From Adiantum capillus-veneris (lineage: Eukaryota; Streptophyta; Polypodiopsida; Polypodiales; Pteridaceae), in the NCBI GenBank assembly GCA_014529385.2, contig CM043957.1, positions 87,272,381 through 87,336,380 of the forward strand: a stretch of DNA of 64,000 nucleotides, given 5' to 3'. Under the pieces are notes generated by a model. The model worked only from the letters and a program-made list of their open reading frames with translations, was not told the DNA's origin and made no database searches. The translations under genes and the position numbers were made by a program. Below are positions 1 to 11,487 of the stretch, in pieces (positions within the stretch are counted from its first letter, which is position 1; every line of letters starts with the position of its first letter).

Positions 1-1
1 A

Positions 2-256
2 CAGTAGAGCCAAGGCCAACTGTATCTCTATTGAGATAAATGCTCAACCAGGGATCAAACCCGATGACATGGAGCCACAATTGGATGCAGTGTTGGTGGT
101 ACAAGGGCATGAAGTCACCGTAACACTTGTCGTTGCGGCTACACTGTTAGGGTTTATAGGGCACGAGGACTTTAACATCATGCTTTGGAAGGGTGCATGC
201 TCTATTTTGGATGCAGTGGCACTTCAAGAACAATGTGGTAATACGCTATGTACATA
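2..256 (+). pseudogene. Ty3/gypsy aspartic protease remnant
   Basis: This open stretch reads as a decayed retroviral-type protease. It opens with AKANCISIEI, equivalent to the segment just after the catalytic loop (compare AKANIISPEL in gypsy A). It runs through a TPQ/EPQ-like linker to a degenerate 'LLGIPW...AVVDY' end, here IMLWKGACSILDAV. The layout is closest to the protease of gypsy C in this window (about 33680-33920). The catalytic Asp lies off the left edge, and no downstream RT follows before the sequence becomes repeat X1 at 373. The family call rests on the alignable spacing and is moderately secure; the sequence is clearly non-functional. Confidence 0.5.
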
Positions 257-372
257 ATAGCAAGAAGGCTTGAAATGTTTCGTATGAAATGAGCTTCAAA
301 ACTTTCGAAACGGTTAAAAGACCAAGAGATTCAAAAACTCATCTGGAAGTTGACAACTTCAGTCAAAGTAAC

Positions 373-1682
373 TGTCACGTGACACATCCAACCCTATGTG
401 TCCGTGGACAAGCTACAACATGACCAGGCTTCAGTTCAGTCAAGTCAGTCTAGAATAGGAAGTGATCTGGCACTTTTGTGAGTCTGTTCACAGACCGTGC
501 ATATCCAGACACTTATAGTAGATGCATATCCTCTGGTTGCACACAACATGATCATCACATTTTAGTCACAACTCATTGGGAGCATTTTTACAGTGCATAG
601 ACTTATTTTCCCTATTTTAGCCAATTTTCACTTATTATTTCTAAGTGACTTTTGTTGGGAAACTGGGTAGGGCAATTTGACTAAGGAAATATATAAGAAA
701 CCTAGCGCTAGCACTTTCTGGCAGAAGAGGCAGTAGGAGCACCTTTGCTCAACAAGAACCTTCTCAGCAAGACTCACTCCATCAGCAAACCTAGCGTTTT
801 TACTCTGGCAAGGCCTAGCGTTTTTGGACAAGATCAACCCCTTGCGTTTTTGCTTTGCAGATCAGCAGATCCACAGCAAGGCACAACAGATCCATAGCAA
901 GAGACAACGGATTCCTAGTGTTGGCAGATTTCCACCGTTGGAAGCAGAATTCAGCCTAGCGTTTTTGGTTTGCAGATCAGACTCAACGCTTTGCAATTCC
1001 ATCGCGACAGATTCAACCCTAGGACCAACGTTTTCAGTTTTCAGCAATCAGATACCACAATAGAGTTCCCAAACCTCGCAAACCTCACCTTCCCGTAGCA
1101 GATCCTCGCCGCACGGTCAGGCCCCGCGCAGTTGCAGATTCAGCCCGGAAAACGCAGATTTCAGCATCTGCGTTTTCAGCGCGTCGTTGTTGCATCGTCG
1201 CTATCGACATCGTCATCTACATAGAGTCAGAATTCAGCAGATAAAGATTAGCAGAATTCAGCCACACTCAGCGTTTTTGGATAGCAGTACAACATCGATT
1301 TTCAGCAAGGTATACCAGCATTTTTCAGCAGTGCAGGCCAGCGTTTTTGCTAGCAGATCCAGCGTTTGGAACAGCCATAAGAACAACGGTTTCAGCCATA
1401 GGAAGCAACGAGTTTTCAGCCATCAAGTTCGCAGATCATCCTTCGACTTGGTGCCACCGTTACCGACTCGAAGCACTTAGTTTTAGCATTAGCTCTCGTC
1501 CTCGTCGTCCACACCGTCGACATCGACATCACAGCATTTTGACTAATTTTATCAGCCTTGTATCAGATTGTGCAATCAATAGTAGACCACTCTCGCCATC
1601 GAGAGTGGGGCCCTTGGAGGAGGGTTTGGCAATATCTCTGGTGTCGTATTCTCTTCTCTCTCTATCTCTCAGTCTCATGCAC
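373..1682 (+). repeat. X1: LTR-like repeat, + orientation
   Basis: It begins TGTCACGTGACACATCC and is shared, in inverted orientation, with X2 at 13884-14863. Homology starts sharply at TGTCACGTG and ends at the CTCATGCA/C boundary. The LTR-like features are the TGTCAC start (as in gypsy A, C and I), a TATA box about 317 bp in, and a long leader. No internal retroelement sequence flanks either copy, so both are probably solo LTRs or LTR fragments. The leader is rich in AGCGTTTTT-type decamers, for example near 789, 818, 955, 1269 and 1341. No 5-bp TSD is evident. Confidence 0.6.
661..697 (+). promoter_or_regulatory. Core promoter of LTR-like repeat X1
   Basis: A TATATAAG box lies at 690-697, with GGTAGGGCAATTTGACTAAGG just upstream. 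The same arrangement is kept in the inverted copy X2 (TATATAAG on the minus strand near 14542-14550). Transcription would run rightward into the AGCGTTTTT-rich leader. Confidence 0.45.
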
Positions 1683-1889
1683 CTTCACGCACAGTGTCCA
1701 TTCACTTTGTTTGTGTCCATTGCACTCTCTCGCTAAAGTAACGGAAGGCTCTCCCTTCCCTAAGTAAAAGGAACCTTGAGCACAGTTCAGAGCACTCATC
1801 TTGAGCAAAGTTCAACATTCACTTCTGCTCCACCTTACAGTAACGTATGGACAAGACCATGTGACCTACTTGCTAGAGTAACTAGATAG
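1683..1889. other. Unassigned spacer between X1 and LINE-1
   Basis: No coding pattern was seen. It could be the 3' end of X1 that is missing from X2, or LINE-1 sequence too decayed to read. Confidence 0.3.
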
Positions 1890-2788
1890 ATTTTATGTGG
1901 GCGCTTGGGCAACATCTCATGGTGGGAGGGACATTTATGATTTGGCTTGGCACAATGCTCTCTGATCATGTCCTCGTGTCTTTGCATTTGACTGCCTCTT
2001 TGCCTATACGAGGATTGCGCATACTTGACTTGGCGTTAGAGGATGCTTCATTGTCTTAGTTGATTCATAATCTTTTTGACGCACTGGTGCTATAGATATT
2101 GTGTCCTATCTGGTTACATGCATCACTACGTCCTTCAAGACTCGCAGATAGATAACTGTAGAGCGGTAACTAGGTTGGTTTTGCGGGGAACGTGAGTTAC
2201 AAGATTGTTTGGATTGCATATGTCGACAGTTCTAGGAGTTTCCCAGAGATGAGTTCCTGGGTGAGTGCGAGGCTGACACCAGAGAGAACGAGTCACATGT
2301 AGACAAAGAAATCTGAATTCGCCTATTATGCTGCAATCTCAACATGGATATCCAATGTAGAGAGGAGGAATAAGGATTTTTTTGTACACTTCCGGGAGCA
2401 TCCCAAGGGAACTTCCATTAGAGCCTTACTTGATTCTGAAGACATGTTACATACAGATCCTGATGAGGTCCTTGACATAGCTTTAGATTATTTTGAGCAT
2501 TTGTTTAGTGGTGATCAACTTACTGATGATATTTTGCGTGCTAGAGAAGTGGTTCGGTCTCATGTACAGCCTGTAGTTACAAAGGCTGCTTGCCATACTT
2601 AACTAGCCCCCTTCTCTATGCAAGAGATGAATGACACTGTAGTTGGTCTAGATGGTGCCTCTTGCCTTGGAGAGTATGGGTTGACTAGACGATTTTTTTC
2701 CGGTTTTGAAATGCACTCAGCCTCGTTATGCTTTCAGGTTTAAGGCACATATTTGACACAGGACAAATGCCTGCCTCTATGTGTTTGG
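1890..2788 (+). pseudogene. LINE-1, 5' segment: end of endonuclease and start of RT ORF
   Basis: This is a decayed plant L1-type LINE. The start carries the end of the APE endonuclease, with SDHV at about 1957-1968 (the SDH motif is catalytic). Next comes a linker containing NKDFF and an FEHLFSGDQ segment, then the RT-0 region with GEYGLTR. It aligns in order with LINE G at 50150-51060, but with many substitutions, stops and frameshifts. Reading stops at 2788 where copia J is inserted and resumes at 8202 with the next residues of the RT (F-W-D-L-F...YRK). The sequence is much more divergent from F and G than those two are from each other, so it belongs to an older lineage. Confidence 0.75.
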
Positions 2789-3162
2789 TGTGAGAGTGAG
2801 CAACGGAAAGAGTGTGAGTCACGTGCGCCGAAAACACTTGAGGGACAGAAAGAGAAAGAGAAAACACAAGTGCTTTGCAAAATGATGCTCTAAATACACA
2901 ATCTGAATGACTACAAGACCCTAAGCATTCTATTTATAGAATCTTAGGTTGAGGTAGGGCAAAAATGTGTAACTGGTGCAAAAAACATAAAAGCCAAAAA
3001 ATGGCTAAAAATGTGTGCACCAAGCCAGGCTCAAAAGATGACCGGCCGGACACGTGCTAAAAGTGTTTGCCCATGCAATCTACATGATGTGTGATGGGTG
3101 GCCAACTCGGGTCAATCACTAGCCGTACAAAATGGCGAAGCAACAGTGGTGTAACTCTAACA
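2789..3162 (-). repeat. Copia J 3' LTR
   Basis: 374 bp, pairing with 7846-8201. It carries a minus-strand TATA box (TATAAATAG, complement of about 2930-2938) preceded by GCCCTACCTCAACCTAAG (complement of about 2943-2960). The first 15 bp on the left (2789-2803) are absent from the other LTR, where the PBS begins instead. Confidence 0.85.
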
Positions 3163-4927
3163 CCCCTCTCAGCATTGGATGGTGAGACAACACAAAGGAG
3201 TCGAAGGTGAGAAGCCAAAGTCTGCTGAGGTACAGCCTTCGTGAAGATGTCTGTTGCATTGTCCGCTGTAGGAACATACTCCAAATGAAGATCTTTAGCC
3301 AAAACCCGCTCTCGAACATAGTGGTACTGCACCTCAATGTGCCTTGTCCGAGCGTGAAAGATAGGGTTCTTGGCAATAGCAATGCAACTCTGACTGTCGC
3401 ACAAAAGACAAGTCGTAGCAGTATGGGGAAAACACAACTCTCCGAGTAATCTCCGTAGCCATATGGCCTCACAAGCAGCATAGCAAGCTCCTTTGTACTC
3501 CGCCTCTGTAGAAGATAGCACAACGGTGGGTTGCCGCTTACTGCTCGATGAAATGGGTCTCGTGCCGAGTATGATAACTACTCCTGTAGCAGAGCGCGGA
3601 GTATCAGGATATCCTGCCCAATCTGAATCGCACCAACCAAGTAAGGTGCAACCCTTGGAGCAACCCTGGAACACACCATGGTCCAAGGTGCCGCTGATGT
3701 ACTGCAAAGTACGTTGGGCACACTGCCAATGTTGCTGACGAGGTCGGGTGTTGAAGGAACTGAGGACAGATACTGTGTAACAGATGTCTGGCCGGAAATA
3801 AGTCAGCCAACAACATTCCTGTACTGCTCCAAGTCAATCCGTGGGGAATGATCGTGAAGCGATATGTTCTCTCCGAGCTCAAGAGGAGTGCCAATCGGTT
3901 TGTAGCCTGTCATTTGGAATCTCTCCAGGATAGCATTCGCATACTTTCACTGAAAAAAGAAGATGCTATCTGGTGTTTGAAAAATTTGGAATCCAAGAAG
4001 ATAGTGAAGAAGCCCAAGATCAATCATCTCGAAATGCGTCTCCATAGCTTTCATGATCAACTTGATCTTGCTGGTCCAAGAACCTGTGAAAATGAGATCG
4101 TCCACATATACAATCACTATCGCTACCAAAGAGCCATCAGAGACAGCATAACATTTGGAATCTGATGAGGTACGTCGTAACCCCAGCTTCACGAGAAACT
4201 GGTCAAGTGTGAGGTACCACTGTCGTCCAACCTGCTTCAGTCCATACAATGCTTTCCACAACTGATAGACCCAATCCTCCTTGCCTGTTATACGAAACCC
4301 AGGAGGTTGCTCCACATAAACTTCTTTATCGAAATCTCCATTCAGAGACGCACTTTTGACATCCATCTGGAAGATAGACCAACCAAAGATGGTTGCGAGA
4401 GCAAAAACTGTGCGTATGGTAGTCATGCGAGCGCTGGGAGCAAAGGTCTCGTCAAAGTCCACGCTTGGTCGCTGTGTGAAACCTCGAGCAACAAGTCTCG
4501 CCTTGTGTTTGTCAAGGGAACCATTGGCCTTGTACTTTGTCTTGAAAATCCATTTCGTAGAAACCACCTTTTCCGCTTGTTGGGCCCGGGAACCAAAGTC
4601 CAGGTTTTTTTCCGCTCGATAGCGTCCATCTTTGTCTGCCCAGCAATCATGTTGGAGTGCTTCCTCCACCGAGGAAGGCTCAACTGGTGAAGCCTGAATC
4701 TGAGACATGAGTGCAAAGTTCACGAACTCTGCGCCATCATAAACTTGTCTGTCCTTGAGGCGTGCAAAACGTTGAGGCTGTCGAGGGTTTGGCGAGTCTT
4801 GTAACTTCGTGACGCTAGAGGAAGAAACCGAAGAGTAGAGCCAACGAGAAACTAACGTCTCCTTGCAAGGTGGGAACGCCTCCACCCAAGGAGAACCATC
4901 ATCCACATCAAAATCGGAATCTGACAT
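3057..4927 (-). pseudogene. Copia J reverse transcriptase and RNase H
   Basis: Reading leftward from 4927, the RT carries WIFKTKYK, KARLVARGF, the fingers/palm segment FQMDVKSASLNGD (a Phe-to-Ser change from the usual SAFLNG), LYGLKQ and the catalytic YVDD at about 4093-4118. After a frame break near 3947 the connection domain continues in other frames (3604-3894). RNase H follows at 3057-3707 with WCDSDWAG, SSTEAEY, CDSQSCIAIAKNP and HTRHIEVQYH-type motifs. These domains would copy element RNA to DNA in cytoplasmic particles. Catalytic residues are preserved, but stops and frame changes separate RT from RNase H. Confidence 0.85.
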
Positions 4928-4951
4928 GGCATGATCGGGTGAAGTAACTCG

Positions 4952-6040
4952 CTACAGTGTAGAGGGAACAGAAACAGGAACAAGAACAGGGACAGGGATA
5001 GGGATAGGATCAAGTGTAGGAGGTGGATGAGGAGGAGGTAGGGAAGGTATAGGCTTGGATGTTGTCCCCTCTGCAGATGTGCTGAAGAGCTCCATGAAAG
5101 TCACAACACGGCTAACTGTGGTGGTCTTGGCGTCAGGATTGTAAAGCCGGTATCCGTCAGACTCTCGTAAATAGCCCAGGAAGATGAGCTTCTTCGCCTT
5201 GAAGTCTAACTTCTGTCGCTTCTCCTTTGGCACATGGAGAAAGGCCGGACACACAAAAACTCGAAAGTGTGAGACCGAGGGCTTGCGCCCGTGGTAAGCT
5301 TGATAAGGAGTCATGTCTTGCAAAGCATGGGTAGGAGAACGGTTTTGGATGTAAACCATCGTGTTGCACGCCTCTGCCCAGTAAACCCGGGGCAAAGAAG
5401 CGTGCGCAAGCATCGCACGAGCCATCATGTGCTCATCGGGCCACATAGATCAATCTGAACCAATGCAAGTGGTGCCGAAGCTCTGTTGGATGCCTTCTTC
5501 GGAAAGGAAACCCTGTGTTACTTGCCCATCTAGCAAGCCTCACATACGCCTGATGAGGAGCGTATCGCTGGTAAACCCTCCACCATAGAGGTCCTAGCAT
5601 CGTGCTGAAGCTGTTGATAAGATAGATGTCCAAATTGTGCATGCCATAGAGAAGAAGACTCTGTGGTCCTAGACAGAAGAGTAGTGAGGCGGTATAGGGA
5701 ACCATTGCGTGCAAGGATAGTACCTGTCGTAGAATCAGAAATGGTGACTGTGCCACTTCCAAAGTGTATATTGGCTCCATGAGAGTCAAAACTTGACATA
5801 GAGAGGAGGTTGAAGGCCATGTCCGGAACGTAAAGCGCCTCCACTGAATTGAGCTTCGGGTCTAAGGTAGAACGAAAAAGGGTTATCTGGCCTATGATAG
5901 ACACTGGAATCTCATGGTTGTCACCCATAGTGACGGTCTGCCCGTGAGTCTCCCTGAGAGAGCTAAACCATGACTGTTGGGGAGTCATGTGAGTGGTGGC
6001 TCCACTGTTAACAACCCAAGTACCTGATTGCGATGTAGCA
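4952..6040 (-). pseudogene. Copia J protease and internally deleted integrase
   Basis: The protease region (about 5530-6010) has VNSGATTHMT where an active copia protease has DSGA: the catalytic Asp is Asn. It is followed by the typical LLSMSSFD and LWHAQFGHLSYQ segments, the latter being the zinc-binding H of the integrase. Near 5427-5460 the frame jumps from IDLCGPM straight to MMARAMLAHASLPRVYWAEA. Several hundred bases that should hold the second Asp (DNGGEY) and the Glu (NG.AER.NRT) of the D,D-35-E core are therefore missing. The integrase C-terminus (FRVFVCPAF, KLIFLGY) is readable to 4952. Confidence 0.8.
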
Positions 6041-6112
6041 AGAGCGTGGTCTGTCGTCGCAACAAGAGCGGTCCCCGTCGTCTCGTGAGAGGCTACAACT
6101 GCAGTTGAGGCT

Positions 6113-7019
6113 GTCTGTTTCTCCCTGTTGGCCTCGTCTTGCTTCTTCTTTTTGCATTCTGATTCTCTGTGCCCTTTCTTGTGGCAATGGTAACATTCGA
6201 TGTCTTAGCTTTTCTTCTTCTTCTTACCTTTACCTTTCTTGTTACCTCCTTGAGCTATCAAAGCTCCTTCTGCATCAACAACACCTTCGGCTCGGAATGC
6301 GGACTGCCCCTCAATCTGTCTAAGGGAAGGGAGAATCTTGTCCCAAGTGGGAAAAGAGGTACGTCCAGATGTGAGCAAACTCTGAAAATAGGGATCAAAG
6401 CGTGGGGGAAGCTTGAATAGTAAGAGGCCAGCCATGCGTGTCGAGGTGATGTCGCCTCTGACAGAGACAAGGTCGTCCCGGAGTTCCCGCATGCGACGGG
6501 GGCGGGTCAACCCATCAAGTGAGTTGAAATCCTTGAACTGGAGGTTGTACAACTCCCGTTCAAGTGTGATCTGTCTGGCAAACGAGGTCTCCTCAACTGG
6601 TCAAGAATCCGTCTCCACAATGGATGTTCATGCTCCTCTTTGGAAACTTCTTTTGTGATGCGGTCAGAGAGGTTCAACATAAGAAAGGTGAAGACTTGTA
6701 TGTCCCGATCCACCCACTCGTCGATCTGGGCCTGAGTGGCGGTGGGAAGGGAGGGTTGAGAAGCCGAATGGGTGAAATCATTCAACCATTCCCAGAGTCG
6801 ATGATAGGCAATAATTGTGCCGACTCATGTCCTCCACACATAATAGGTGTGTAAATCCAACTTCTTCTCTTCAGCAAACTGGGTGAGGGCATAAATGTTG
6901 GATGTAGCGTTGGCAGATGCCGACGTAGTCGCAGAAGTGGAAGTGGCTGTAGTCGCATTATACGTAGTGGCCCCCTTCCAGGACTGTTGCTGTTGTCCCT
7001 TCTGCTTTGGAGTCGACAT
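6113..7019 (-). pseudogene. Copia J gag
   Basis: A start at 7019 gives a low-complexity N-terminus rich in Ser/Thr/Ala. The core gag segment follows in shifted frames (6205-6785), including MNDFTHSASQPSLPTATQ and FKLPPRFDPYFQSLL. A basic, Lys-rich stretch precedes a CCHC zinc knuckle, CYHCHKKGHRESEC, at about 6150-6200. Gag forms the particle that packages RNA; the knuckle binds nucleic acid. At least two frame breaks are visible, so no full product can be made. Confidence 0.7.
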
Positions 7020-7830
7020 GTCGCGTGCTCAGAGAGAAGTCCCAAAGGTAGATCGATAAGATGGAAAGTCGTTGATGAAGGTACCGTTCCCAAGGCTGTA
7101 GCAGTCCAAGATAACTGCACGGACAACCGCCGGATGGTGTCCTGACGAGCAAGGGATGGTTCAACCGCACAAGAGGTAAAAATTCAGCGTGCTGTCCGCC
7201 CAAAAAACACTGCAAAGGGTGCTGAAATTTCTGCTGTAATAGAGATTTCAGCGTGCATGTACGCCACCGGTTGGTGCGGGGGCGTCGCAGAGTGTCAGAG
7301 GAGAGGGTTCTCGCACTTTTCAGCCGTCGAGGGGCTGAAAACAGAGAAAAAACAGCAAGTAATAAGTACCGAAAATGGTGCTGATTGGGTGTAGATACCT
7401 GTTCAAGGTGTCGATCTGCAAGTTCTAGGTAGTGGAGAAGACTCTTGGGTGTTCTTGGCCGCTCCCTTAGGTGCACAAGATCAGCGTTTTGTGAAAAACG
7501 CCGTAAATCAGCAAAAAATGCTAGGAAAGCACGGAAAAACGTAGCAAGATTTGAACGCAGATCTGTCCAAAAACGTTAGGTGTTGCAAAAACGCTAGCAG
7601 ATGTTCGGTGCCGGTTTGGTGCGATTCTGTTGCAGGAGGGAAGAGGGGTATAGATCAAGGCCAACTAGATGCAAAAACGCCAGGCAGATGTTCAAAAAAC
7701 GCTGGATTTTGCAGAAATGCTGCTGGTCCAAAAAACGCTAGGCTGAAAACTGCAAATTCTCGCGATGAAAAGTTGCAATTTTGCTAGCGATAGGTCTTGG
7801 GGAAGAGATCGATGCAGATTCTTCTTGTTT
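7020..7830 (-). other. Copia J 5' leader, rich in AGCGTTTTT-type motifs
   Basis: Untranslated region between the PBS and gag. Read on the minus (sense) strand it contains repeated CCTAGCGTTTTT / CCAGCGTTTTT variants, clustered at about 7480-7745. The same motif occurs in the leaders of X1, X2 and gypsy I. No coding signal was seen. Confidence 0.5.
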
Positions 7831-7844
7831 GGCGATTGATACCA
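7831..7844 (-). promoter_or_regulatory. Copia J primer-binding site
   Basis: The minus strand reads TGGTATCAATCGCC directly after the 5' LTR. Its first eight bases match the initiator-Met-type PBS found in many plant copia elements, including element E here; the rest deviates. Confidence 0.7.
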
Positions 7845-7845
7845 G

Positions 7846-8201
7846 CGGAAAGAGTGTGAGCCACGCGCGCCGAAAACGTTGGAGCGAGAGACAGAGAGAG
7901 AGAAAACACAAGTGCTCTTCAAATGATGCTCTCAATACACAATTTGAATGACTACAAGACCCTAAGCATTCTATTTATAGAATCTTAGGTTGAGGTAGGG
8001 CAAAAATGTGTAACTGGTGCAAAAAACATAAAAGCCCAAAAATGGCTAAAAATGTGTGCACCAAGCCAGGCTCAGAAAATGACCGGCGGGACGTGCTAAA
8101 AGTGTTTGCCCATGCAATCTACATGATGTGCGATGGGTGGCCAACCCGGGTCAATCACTAGCCGTACAAAATGGCGAAGCAACGTTGGTGCAACTCTAAC
8201 A
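7846..8201 (-). repeat. Copia J 5' LTR
   Basis: 356 bp; starts TGTTAGAGTTGCACC on the minus strand at 8201 and ends near CTCTTTCCG. It differs from the 3' LTR at scattered bases and small gaps, so J is moderately old. A minus-strand TATAAATAG box lies at about 7972-7981. Confidence 0.85.
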
Positions 8202-11167
8202 TTTGGGACTTATTTGTCTTATACCGAAAGGCGGAGATTGATGATCCCTTGGACAGGGGAGATTGATCACTCTCATGTCTTCCGTGTATAACATGTTTGC
8301 TTGCATGATCAGCATGCGCTTGAAACCCTTTATGTTGATCTCATCCATGCTTCACAGACAAGATTTGTGTAGGACCGCTGTATTTTGGATAAGATCTTCA
8401 CTTTGTATGAGGCAATTGAGTGGGCTCGTCAGACACAACAGCCTATAGCGTTCATGCTTCTTAATTTCGAGAAGGCTCATGATAGAATAATTGGGGTTTC
8501 TTAGAGGGCACTATTCAGCAGAGGATGGGTTTCCCTTTGCAGTGGATTAGAGGTGTATCTACATTATATCGTACTGCTTTGAGCGCTATCACAATTAGAG
8601 ACCACATTGGACAGAGATGTCCCTTGGCAGCCTACTTCTTTCTTCTTTTTGCTGAGGCCATGTCTCTCTTCTTGTGCCACAAGATCCAAGAGTTGAGAGG
8701 TCTCATTATGCCTTTGGCTGATTCGCGAGATTTGGCATGGAGATGACAAGGGATGTCCCTTGGCAGCCTACTTCTTTTTGTTTTTTGCTGAGGCCCTTGT
8801 CTCTCTTCTTGCACTGCAGGATATCACAATTGAGAGGTCTTACTATGCCTTTCGTCGACTCACGAGATTTGCTGGATTAGGAGTATGCAAATGGCACTAT
8901 GCTCTTTGTATGATATGACACATCCACCTTGGACAATCTATGGGTCTTGGGATGCTCTTGCTACCTTTTGCTTGACCTTCGGTGCTCTCATAAATTGGCA
9001 CGTCTTTTGGTTTTCTTGTAGGAGTGGATAAGGAGTGTCAATAGGGTGCGTAGGATAATTTACTTGGCTGCCAAGAGGGCATACTTGCAGATTTTTGGGT
9101 TTCTATGTCGGCATTGATGTGTCAGTTGAGCAGCAGTTTGCACCCGTACTACAGTCTATTAGGAAGAAACTTTGCCATTGGTCATCCTTGCATTTATCTC
9201 TGGTTGGTAAAGCACCTTGTGGTGAATCATGTTCTTCTTGCGACGGCTTGGTTTAGCACATCGTGTGTGACTCTTCATTGTGGCATCATGGCGTGTTTGA
9301 GGCGCCTTGTATGCAAATTTTTGTGGGAAGCTTCTATATGGATCTATTGACACTTGACCAAGAGTCCATTGGGACACGGTCATTTTGCCTAGAGAGGAGA
9401 AAGGATTGGGGATTATTGATCCAAAGATGTACCAAGCTCATAGCATGCGGATTGTTTCCAGGGGCAGAGCCTTGGAACAATTTTTGCAACATGCTTTGTC
9501 ACATACCTCTCCTCATTTTGGATTTCTAGATATTGCCGGTGTTTGGCGTCCAATCATCAGATTCATCTTCAGAGATTTACTCTTGGATACGTGACACGTC
9601 CCATTTGTCACCATTTATGCGCTGCTTGTTGTGGATTTTGAAGGAATTACGTGTTGCTTTGATTTGACACTAGCCTTCTTGTGTCGAGGAGGTTGTGAGG
9701 CAACCACTTGTATGGAATGCGTATGTGACAGATTTTGAAGGTCACCAGCTAGGCGAGAAGAATCACATCGACTTGGCTAAATGGGATGACGGGCCAGCAA
9801 GCTTTCTACACGGTTGGTCCGATGTATGGTTGGTCCGATGTATCCTTGGTTGGGGCACAGGTGATTGGAGTTACCTAAGGGATTTGCAGAGGAGGGGTTG
9901 CCCGTATGTGAGAGATTGACGAGGCTATTCCATCCGACTGGCATGCCTTCATCGGGGGACAAATCCTTTTACCTTTTCATCAAGGATGGCGGGTGTACTT
10001 CGATCCTCACTTTGGAGACCCAATTGTTGCTTAGGGGACACTAGAATTGGAATTGCTGAGACGGGCCATCATGGACGTCACATCAGACTGGAGTTTAAGG
10101 GTGAGGCTCCAACTTCCACCTGATCAACAATTGATTGCCTAATGGCAGCCTGCTAGAGTGGTAGGCTCTTTCGAGAGGAGGTCATGCGTCGACCCTGTTT
10201 TCACTATTGAGGAGACGCCACTTGCGAGACTATGGATTTGGCAAGGAAAACCACTTGTTCAGCTCAATTGGGATCCTGGTGATTGATAGTGGCCTTCATT
10301 GGGTGATTATGGAGCCCCTCTTATCCTTGTTGAGTACTTTGCAGACTGGGCACCCTCCTCTCCCCGCTTTCCAGAGACAATTTTGGTCATGCATTTGGAT
10401 GCTCTGGATCAGCCACGGGATATGTTTTTTCATGTGGATGATAGCACGTGCAAAATTGCCGGTCGGCAGTCATTGGTCATGATCAGACTTGCAGAGTTCT
10501 ACTTCAGAGCTTGAGTCTTTGAGGCACTGTTTCTTGGTTTGTCCTTATGTGCAGCCAGTGTGGAAGGTAGTTTGTTGTTTGTCGATTAGAGTGGGCATCA
10601 ATGATGGGTTCGTGACGTGGGGGGCGGTTGCATGGCTTTCGGGAGTCACACCCCTTTTTTCAAGGCTTGCCGACAAATCGGGTTTTCTTTCTTACTCTCT
10701 TAGGTTGTAGAATAGGCACTCTATAAATGATCCCAGATGTAGGTCACCAGTTGGATTTCTGCAAGCGAGACATTTTTCACCACGATATGCAACATCACGC
10801 TTTGGATTGTGTGGAAGGCTTGATGTGCCCACATTCCGGGCTCACAGTCCTCCCCTACGTCCACCATTTTGACAACCATTTGAACAGAGCTGCTGCATAC
10901 TTTTTGCAGATTCTTCAGTTGGCTCTCTCAGGGCAGCGGAGCAGCGTCGATGCGTCTTTCTTCACACATAGGGCGGTCATCAGTTCTTTTCCGTCAGGAT
11001 CAGGGTCACATCACATGGCATTATGCACCCCCAAAGCGCTTCATTACATTCATTGTACATGCCACCTTTAAGTTTACATAGCCTACACATTGTCACTCCT
11101 CTTTTGTACTTCCTCTAGGTGATAGGCCATTGAGCAGCTCCCGAGGTCACTTATGTACATAGAATAC

Positions 11168-11169
<2 letters not shown>
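8202..11169 (+). pseudogene. LINE-1, 3' segment: RT, thumb and zf-RVT region
   Basis: Continuation of LINE-1 after copia J. Readable RT pieces include the region equivalent to FVMDRCILDNIFTFYE (8370-8470, ending FEKAHDR), a CPLAAYFF segment equivalent to RT motif B' (8610-8640, repeated at 8750) and a GRNFAIGHP/LVKHLVVNHVLLATAW segment (9100-9260). More decayed stretches align with LINE F up to the cysteine-rich zf-RVT region (10330-10620). The FADD catalytic motif is not recognisable. A local tandem duplication lies at 8608-8880. Multiple stops in all frames make this a dead copy. Confidence 0.75.
8608..8880 (+). repeat. Tandem duplication of about 135 bp inside LINE-1
   Basis: The stretch starting ATGTCCCTTGGCAGCCTACT occurs at about 8608 and again at about 8752. 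Each copy is followed by a diverged match to CTGAGGCC...GAGAGGTCT...ATGCCTTT. It corresponds to RT motif B' and downstream residues, so one copy is extra. Confidence 0.7.
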
Positions 11170-11397
<228 letters not shown>

Positions 11398-11409
11398 GTT
11401 CATATGTAG

Positions 11410-11487
11410 AGTGAAGTTGCAAAAGTGGTCGAAACACAACATAGTCTTGAAAGGCTATTAGAGCTCATCGAGACACATCAACAAGAG
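11410..11487 (+). CDS. NUP62: NUP62-like nucleoporin, single internal exon
   Basis: A 78-nt, phase 0-0 exon encoding 26 residues, with VAKVVETQ, a short Leu/Glu-rich helix and LELIETHQQE. From memory this matches the C-terminal coiled coil of plant NUP62, where the motif IETHQQEVDKAL is highly conserved; NUP62 is a central-channel FG nucleoporin. It is bounded by a plausible acceptor (TTTTTGTTCATATGTAG|) and donor (GAG|GTATGC). The exon has no stop and only conservative-looking residues. The following exon (expected to start V-D-K-A-L) and the preceding one were not found in the window. It may belong to a live gene with giant TE-filled introns, or be an isolated captured exon. Confidence 0.7.

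Larger units (their letters stand above)
2789..8201 (-). mobile_element. Copia element J, inserted in LINE-1
   Basis: This is a complete-length but defective Ty1/copia element on the minus strand. It is flanked by the 5-bp target duplication TTTGG (2784-2788 and 8202-8206), and the LINE-1 RT reads continuously across it. The LTR ends TGTGAGAGT...ACTCTAACA form an imperfect inverted repeat. A purine tract (GAGAGGGG on the minus strand) abuts the 3' LTR at 3163-3170, and a TGGTATCA primer-binding site abuts the 5' LTR. The order gag, protease, integrase, RT, RNase H is the copia order. The integrase core is deleted and several frames are broken, so it cannot move on its own. Confidence 0.9.
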
